Notes under the pieces: model-generated
Seen by the model: the letters and a program-made list of their open reading frames with translations, nothing else
What the model was told of the DNA's origin: nothing
Databases searched by the model: none
Source: an uncultured Leptospiraceae bacterium
GTDB lineage: Bacteria; Spirochaetota; Leptospiria; Leptospirales; Leptospiraceae
NCBI GenBank assembly: GCA_937924465.1
Contig: CALDSP010000319.1
Coordinates: 1 to 7,451, forward strand
DNA: 7,451 nt
Direction: 5' to 3'
In this document: piece after piece, positions 5,069 to 7,451 of the stretch
How positions within the stretch are numbered: the stretch's first letter is position 1
How the letters are laid out: each line of letters starts with the position of its first letter
Made by a program: the position numbers and the translations under genes

Positions 5069-6351
5069 TCAACGTCCACATTCCGAACAATTGTATGAAT
5101 TCTATCTGGTCCTGTAGAAATTACAGAAATGGGAACCTCAACTTTAGATTCTAAAAATTGTATAAATTTTTGACAATTTAAGGGTAAGTCTTCAAATTTA
5201 TTGATTCCACAAATATTTTCTTTCCATCCTTCCAATTCTTCATAAATAACTTTGACTTTCTCCAAGTTTTGAGAAGGGAAATAATCTAACTTCTTGCCAT
5301 TTAATTCATATCCAACTCCTACTGGAATAAAATCCAAATTAGAAAGAATATCTATTTTAGTTAGAACTAAATCGGTAAGTCCATTCACCCTTGACGCATG
5401 ACGTATTACTTCTACATCAAACCAACCACAACGACGAGGTCTACCTGTTGTAGCTCCATATTCTTGGCCAAGAGAACGAATTTTTTCTCCTTCTTCTCCA
5501 AAAAGTTCTGTAGGAAATGGACCTTCTCCTACACGAGTTGCATATGCCTTGCTAATCCCATAAACTCTTTTTAAATAATAATAGCTAATTCCAGTGCCCG
5601 AGATTGAACCTCCTGTTGTAGAATTCGATGAGGTTACATAAGGATAAGTTCCAAAGTCAATATCCAAACATGTACCTTGTGCACCCTCTAGTAAAACATG
5701 CTTTCCTTTTTTAAGCTCTTGGTTTAAATAGTAAGAAGTATTTGTAATTAAATGACCTACTCTCTCTGCAAAATTGTGAAGTCTTTCATAAAGTTCTTTA
5801 TAGTCAATAGTGTCTGTATTGTATAACTTAACTAAGATTTCATTTTTTCGCTCAACTATCCCTTTGAGTTTTTCTTCTAGAAGCTGTTTATCTAGCAAAT
5901 CTCCTGCACGAAGGCCAGTACGCATCATTTTGTCTGCATAACAAATTCCAATTCCTCTTTTTGTGGTTCCTATTTTTTGATTTGGAGCAGAACTCATTTC
6001 AATTAAAGAATCTATTTTTTGATGAAAAGGAAGAAGAATATGACAAGCATCACTAATTAAAATTTTATTAAATACATCAAATCCTTGAGAGTTGAGAGCA
6101 TCACATTCTTGTAAAAAAAAGAAAGGATCTAAAACCACTCCATTTCCAATTACACAAATTGTATTTGGATAAATCACTCCAGAAGGAACTAAATGAAATA
6201 CATATTTTTTTCCATCCACCACGACTGTATGACCTGCATTTGCTCCACCTTGGTAACGAACTATTATGTCTGTATTCTTACTTAAATAATCAATAATTTT
6301 TGCTTTTCCTTCATCCCCCCACTGGGCACCTACAACCAACTCTGCTGGCAT
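5065..6351 (-). CDS. purA: Adenylosuccinate synthetase
   Basis: PurA joins IMP and aspartate using GTP, the first committed step from IMP to AMP, in the cytosol as a homodimer. The 428-residue product has the normal length and nearly all signatures: QWGDEGKAK (10-18) with catalytic Asp13; GGANAGHTVV (35-44) with catalytic His41; the IMP-loop region GTTKRGIG (128-135); LLEGAQGTCLDIDFGTYPYVTSSN (220-243, key residues Gln225 and Asp232); GATTGRPRRCGWFD (299-312); and the guanine-binding STGPDR (412-417). Two departures from the common pattern are Ala17 in place of Gly in GDEGKGK, and Ile136 in place of Pro after RGIG. I recall GDEGKAK from Leptospira, which guides the taxon guess. The ATG is preceded by AGGAG six bases away, overlapping the stop codon of hisZ, and nine bases separate the genes. 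Its TGA overlaps the GTG of the thioredoxin-like gene. Confidence 0.97.
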   Translation of the reverse strand: MPAELVVGAQWGDEGKAKIIDYLSKNTDIIVRYQGGANAGHTVVVDGKKYVFHLVPSGVIYPNTICVIGNGVVLDPFFFLQECDALNSQGFDVFNKILISDACHILLPFHQKIDSLIEMSSAPNQKIGTTKRGIGICYADKMMRTGLRAGDLLDKQLLEEKLKGIVERKNEILVKLYNTDTIDYKELYERLHNFAERVGHLITNTSYYLNQELKKGKHVLLEGAQGTCLDIDFGTYPYVTSSNSTTGGSISGTGISYYYLKRVYGISKAYATRVGEGPFPTELFGEEGEKIRSLGQEYGATTGRPRRCGWFDVEVIRHASRVNGLTDLVLTKIDILSNLDFIPVGVGYELNGKKLDYFPSQNLEKVKVIYEELEGWKENICGINKFEDLPLNCQKFIQFLESKVEVPISVISTGPDRIHTIVRNVDVE

Positions 6352-6357
6352 AAAAAT

Positions 6358-6362
6358 CTCCT
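6358..6362 (-). promoter_or_regulatory. Ribosome binding site of purA
   Basis: AGGAG on the minus strand, six bases before the purA ATG. It overlaps the hisZ stop codon (6361-6363), so ribosomes terminating on hisZ can assist initiation on purA. Confidence 0.75.
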
Positions 6363-7371
6363 ATTCTTTAAGTAACTCTTCTAATGAATCAATTTGAAAT
6401 GCAAGACCACAGGCATTTTTTTTACTTGTTGAAAATCTTTCAAATAAATTATCATAAGCTCCTCCCATCACAAATGGATTGGACTGTTTACCTGCAAAAC
6501 CATAAAATAAAAATCCTGTATAATAATCAATGTCCCTTACTAAGGAATAGTCTAAACACAAGTCAATCTTAGGTAAATTTTTTTTAGAATAAGAGAATAT
6601 ATCAATAGTTTCATCTAAACAATCTTCCAATCCTAGCTTGTATTCATAATTAAAGGTTTCTATAAGTCTCAATAAATCATCAGAATCGTTTACGTTGAGC
6701 GACAATTTTTCTACAAATGGATAAAAAGATTCTAATTTTTTTCTTTGTAAAAATTGATAAATAAAAGAAAGGTTTTTGGTATATAAAAATTCTAAAAACT
6801 TTTCAGACTCAATTTCACTCAACTGAAATAAGTCTAAAATTTTTTGAATTACTTTCATATTTCCTAAAACAACAGTAACTCTATGAGAAAACTGAATTTC
6901 TAAAAGCAGAGAATGAATTAAACTTAAAAGTAATTTGAATGTATTTCCATTAGAATGTCCAAGAATTTCAGCTCCAAATTGCAAGGTTTCTCTTCTTGAA
7001 CCATCTCCCTTTGGTTTATCTCGAAAAATTCTTCCAAAATAAAAAACCTTACTACTTGCTTTTATTTCAGAGGCGTAACCGGCAAGTCCTTTTACCATTT
7101 GCACAGTCAAATCTAAACTAGGAGAAAGTTCTACCCCTTGTATATCCCGCGCTTTGAGTATTCTCTGCCTTTCTGAACTCATTACATGATGTTCAAAACT
7201 AGCAGAGAAATCAAAACTAGGAAGAAAGACCTCTTGAAAACCTTTCTTAGAAAAAAAATCATAGAAAATGTTTAAGAGATTTCTACGAAATTTGGACTCC
7301 TCGGGACCTAGAAAGTGAACTCCATCGGGGTTCCATTTTAGCTCTGTGTGTTTTAATGAATCTTGGCTCAT
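6361..7371 (-). CDS. hisZ: ATP phosphoribosyltransferase regulatory subunit HisZ (HisRS-like)
   Basis: HisZ is a catalytically inactive relative of histidyl-tRNA synthetase that forms a complex with short-form HisG and is required for the first step of histidine biosynthesis and its feedback control. The 336-residue product shows the class II synthetase core in order: the DFFSKKGFQEVFLPSFD motif 1 region (38-54); LDLTVQMVKGLAG (86-98), the substrate-pocket strand; the motif 2 region GRIFRDKPKGDGSRRETLQFGAEILG (113-138, key Arg114, Arg117, Glu128, Gln131); VRDIDYYTG (278-286); and the motif 3 region GGAYDNLF...ACGLAFQID (303-328). It ends immediately after motif 3, without the C-terminal anticodon-binding domain of HisRS, which is the main reason for calling HisZ. 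HisG is not in the window. The ATG has only a weak GGA five bases upstream. It is first in a tight run with purA and the thioredoxin-like gene. Confidence 0.85.
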   Translation of the reverse strand: MSQDSLKHTELKWNPDGVHFLGPEESKFRRNLLNIFYDFFSKKGFQEVFLPSFDFSASFEHHVMSSERQRILKARDIQGVELSPSLDLTVQMVKGLAGYASEIKASSKVFYFGRIFRDKPKGDGSRRETLQFGAEILGHSNGNTFKLLLSLIHSLLLEIQFSHRVTVVLGNMKVIQKILDLFQLSEIESEKFLEFLYTKNLSFIYQFLQRKKLESFYPFVEKLSLNVNDSDDLLRLIETFNYEYKLGLEDCLDETIDIFSYSKKNLPKIDLCLDYSLVRDIDYYTGFLFYGFAGKQSNPFVMGGAYDNLFERFSTSKKNACGLAFQIDSLEELLKE

Positions 7372-7451
7372 TTAATTCCAATTTCAAAATCTAGCTAAAA
7401 AATACAATCCTCTTATAGAGAAGGGGGTTTAAGTTTAAACTTTTTTTAAAT
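7372..7451 (-). other. Upstream region of the hisZ operon
   Basis: These 80 bases hold no gene. On the minus strand a TATAAG (7412-7417) could serve as a -10 box, but the sequence 17 bases upstream (GTTTAA) is a poor -35 match, so no promoter is claimed. A perfect 12-base palindrome AAGTTTAAACTT lies at 7431-7442, followed by a T-run on the plus strand; it is A/T-rich and at the window edge. Confidence 0.35.

Noticed and set aside
6384..6572. Plus-strand open frame of 62 codons
   Set aside because: Antisense shadow of hisZ with no supporting signal.
7431..7442. Palindrome AAGTTTAAACTT with a T-run as a terminator
   Set aside because: A perfect palindrome with no loop and only A/T plus one G-C pair per arm would be a weak hairpin; it sits at the window edge and no plus-strand gene ends before it.

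Overview
This window (about 30% G+C by eye) is a compact stretch of bacterial chromosome with six complete protein genes and one gene cut by the left edge, plus a second methyltransferase gene complete beside it. No RNA gene, insertion sequence, prophage or CRISPR array is visible. The best guess for the source is a low-G+C relative of Leptospira (Spirochaetes, Leptospiraceae). The reasons are the PurA P-loop reading GDEGKAK rather than the usual GDEGKGK, as I recall for leptospiral PurA; a LytR-like protein with a loose spirochaete-type lipobox directly before rsfS; and hisZ next to purA. This is recall and inference, not a database result.

Layout. Plus strand, 1-1282: the 3' end of an RlmI-like RNA cytosine methyltransferase, overlapping by one base (TAATG) a second complete methyltransferase of the same superfamily. 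The second gene runs tail to tail into the next minus-strand gene with an 8-base overlap. All remaining genes are on the minus strand, in transcription order from the right: hisZ (7371-6361), purA (6351-5065) and a membrane-anchored TlpA/ResA-like thioredoxin (5068-4523). These three are packed as one operon with 9-base spacing and then a GTGA start/stop overlap. A Baeyer-Villiger/flavin-containing monooxygenase gene (4381-2879) follows behind its own promoter-like sequence (TTGACA, 17 bases, TAAAGT). Last come a LytR-like lipoprotein gene (2784-1657) and rsfS (1679-1275), overlapping by 23 bases.

How the genes fit together. rsfS and the two methyltransferases act, or are predicted to act, on the ribosome or RNA. 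hisZ and purA both belong to ATP-consuming branches of purine/histidine metabolism. The thioredoxin-like protein and the monooxygenase have no evident partner here. The region is mostly housekeeping, and I see no convincing undescribed multi-gene system. The most unusual signal is a nested inverted repeat (2775-2862) that would bury both the Shine-Dalgarno sequence and the TTG start codon of the LytR-like gene in one long hairpin of its own mRNA. A second, smaller hairpin lies at the predicted 5' end of the monooxygenase mRNA.

There is no gene-free stretch longer than about 140 bases. The gaps (2785-2878, 4382-4522, 7372-7451) are described in the entries below.
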